From the NCBI RefSeq assembly GCF_014200015.1, contig NZ_JACHOT010000008.1, positions 145,440 to 209,439 of the forward strand: 64,000 bases of DNA, given 5' to 3'. The first letter of the stretch is position 1; every line of letters begins with the position of its first letter. This document shows positions 63,344 to 64,000 of this stretch, piece by piece. Position numbers and translations under genes: made by a program. The notes beneath the pieces were generated by a model. That model saw only the letters and a list, made by a program, of their open reading frames with translations, did not search any database and had not been told where the DNA came from. This DNA comes from Aminobacter niigataensis. Lineage in GTDB: Bacteria > Pseudomonadota > Alphaproteobacteria > Rhizobiales > Rhizobiaceae.

Positions 63344-64000
63344 CTAGAGCGTGCTGTGGTCGTTGGCGTCTTCGCCGGTCAGGGTCTCGTGGAAGTTGCC
63401 GCCCACTACGGTCATGTCGACCGTATTGCCTTGCAGGTTGGCACCCATCACGATCTGCTGGTTGAAGGCGCTGGTGTCGATGATCGCATCGGCGCTGGCT
63501 TCACTTGAGCCAGTGACATAGCCGTCATCGCCATTGCTCGAGCCCCAGGTGCCGCCAGCGCCACCGGCGCCGCCAGCTCCACCCCATGCATCGCCAGCAG
63601 TGCCGCCGCCGCCGGCGCCGCCGGACCAGGCGCCGCCGCCAGTTGCGTTGCCGCCGGTGCCGTCAGCCCAGGCGCCGCTCAGCGCGTTGCCGCCGTCGCC
63701 ATCGCCATAGGCCCAGGTGCCGCCGCTCGTGCTGGCGCCGCCGGTCGCTGCGCCTGCCGTCGCGGAACCACCGGTTCCTGCGCCGCCGCCGCCGCCGCCG
63801 CCGCCAGAGCCCGTGCCGTCGCCGTCGCCGTCGCCGTAGCCAACGCCTGCGCCGAGGCCGAAGCCGAGAGCGTCGCCGGTATCGCCATTTGCGTCGCCGG
63901 CATTTGCCTTGGCATCGCCGCTGTCGGCATCTGCGTTACCGGAGTCGGCGTCGCCGCCGCGCCCGCTGTCGGCATTGGCGTCGCCGCCGTCGCCCTTGGC
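63344..64000 (-). CDS. Glycine-rich repetitive protein, partial (5' end outside window)
   Basis: The minus-strand frame is open over all 218 sense codons from the window edge to the TAG at 63344-63346; the start lies beyond 64000. The first part is low-complexity: repeated GDA/GNADADSGDA units, then DGDGDGTGSGG with seven glycines. After these come segments of GGTWAYGDG, GGAWSGGAG and GGTWGSS type, spaced Trp in Gly-rich sequence. The final ~50 residues are compact and related to the neighbour's repeats (NLQGNTVDMTVVGGNF). Composition and place suggest a surface or secreted type I cargo. The frame choice rests on absence of stops and a sensible C-terminus. Confidence 0.75.
   Translation of the reverse strand, partial: AKGDGGDANADSGRGGDADSGNADADSGDAKANAGDANGDTGDALGFGLGAGVGYGDGDGDGTGSGGGGGGGGAGTGGSATAGAATGGASTSGGTWAYGDGDGGNALSGAWADGTGGNATGGGAWSGGAGGGGTAGDAWGGAGGAGGAGGTWGSSNGDDGYVTGSSEASADAIIDTSAFNQQIVMGANLQGNTVDMTVVGGNFHETLTGEDANDHSTL

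Noticed and set aside
61188..63347. A 719-codon plus-strand open frame opposite the 678-aa cargo-like gene
   Set aside because: I considered it because the minus-strand gene is itself unusual. The minus-strand product has ordered repeats, a plausible start and operon context; the plus-strand product is a Val/Asp/Arg-rich shadow.
63679..63975. A 98-codon minus-strand open frame (MPTAGAAATP...) in the glycine-rich region
   Set aside because: It is an alternate frame of the repetitive sequence. The frame ending at 63344 is open to the window edge and finishes in a non-repetitive domain.
63540..64000. Possible CRISPR array or satellite in the repetitive DNA
   Set aside because: The repeats are irregular 3-9 nt codon repeats of Gly/Asp/Ala without constant spacers or repeat length; they reflect protein composition.

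Overview
The window looks like chromosomal DNA of an alphaproteobacterium of the order Hyphomicrobiales, most likely a Phyllobacteriaceae member close to Mesorhizobium or Aminobacter. The reasons are the high GC content, the rhizobial-type flagellar regulon with visN/visR and motE, the rhizobial inositol locus and the Rhizobiales-style palindromic repeats. The genus is an inference, because no rRNA or other marker gene is present. I saw no tRNA, rRNA, CRISPR array, insertion sequence or prophage.

Region 1 (1-22753) is a flagellar regulon. Five tandem flagellin genes lie on the minus strand; the first is cut by the window edge. Each has a nearly identical leader RNA, and four of the five have a visible terminator downstream. 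A long minus-strand operon follows in transcription order DUF1217-flgF-fliI-(209-aa membrane protein)-flgB-flgC-fliE-flgG-flgA-flgI-motE-flgH-fliL-fliP, with many ATGA overlaps. Divergent from it runs motA-fliM-fliN-fliG-flhB-(146-aa unknown). The LuxR-type master regulators visN-visR converge on that operon.

Region 2 (about 23-35.6 kb) begins with a TMEM43-like membrane protein. It continues with what looks like a nitrogen-compound catabolic locus: a TetR regulator with an acetylpolyamine-amidohydrolase-like enzyme, a divergent YtcJ-type amidohydrolase, a spermidine/putrescine-type ABC importer with two tandem paralogous binding proteins, and two tandem SxxK serine hydrolases of the beta-lactamase/6-aminohexanoate-dimer-hydrolase fold. 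I infer uptake and hydrolysis of an acylated amine.

Region 3 (35.7-55.6 kb) is a carbohydrate region centred on inositol. It holds galM, a mocF-mocE-mocD-like oxygenase system with a divergent LacI regulator, a glycosyltransferase/sugar-epimerase pair, and three consecutive inositol transcription units: iolI-like; ABC importer plus iolG; and iolC-iolD-iolE-(67-aa membrane protein)-iolB-(PanB-like). GGAA-N6-TTCC palindromes, the motif reported for rhizobial IolR, stand upstream of all three units (perfect before two, one mismatch before the third). iolR and iolA are not in the window. The mocDEF-like genes beside the iol genes suggest use of a modified inositol such as a rhizopine or an O-methyl inositol.

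Region 4 (55.6-64.0 kb) is a type I secretion locus on the minus strand: a glycine-rich protein cut by the window edge, a 678-aa repetitive acidic protein, an ABC exporter with an unusual 250-residue Pro/Ala-rich extension and polyglycine linker, a HlyD-type adaptor, and an acyltransferase-like/TPR fusion. The cargo proteins look novel and are the least explained part of the window.
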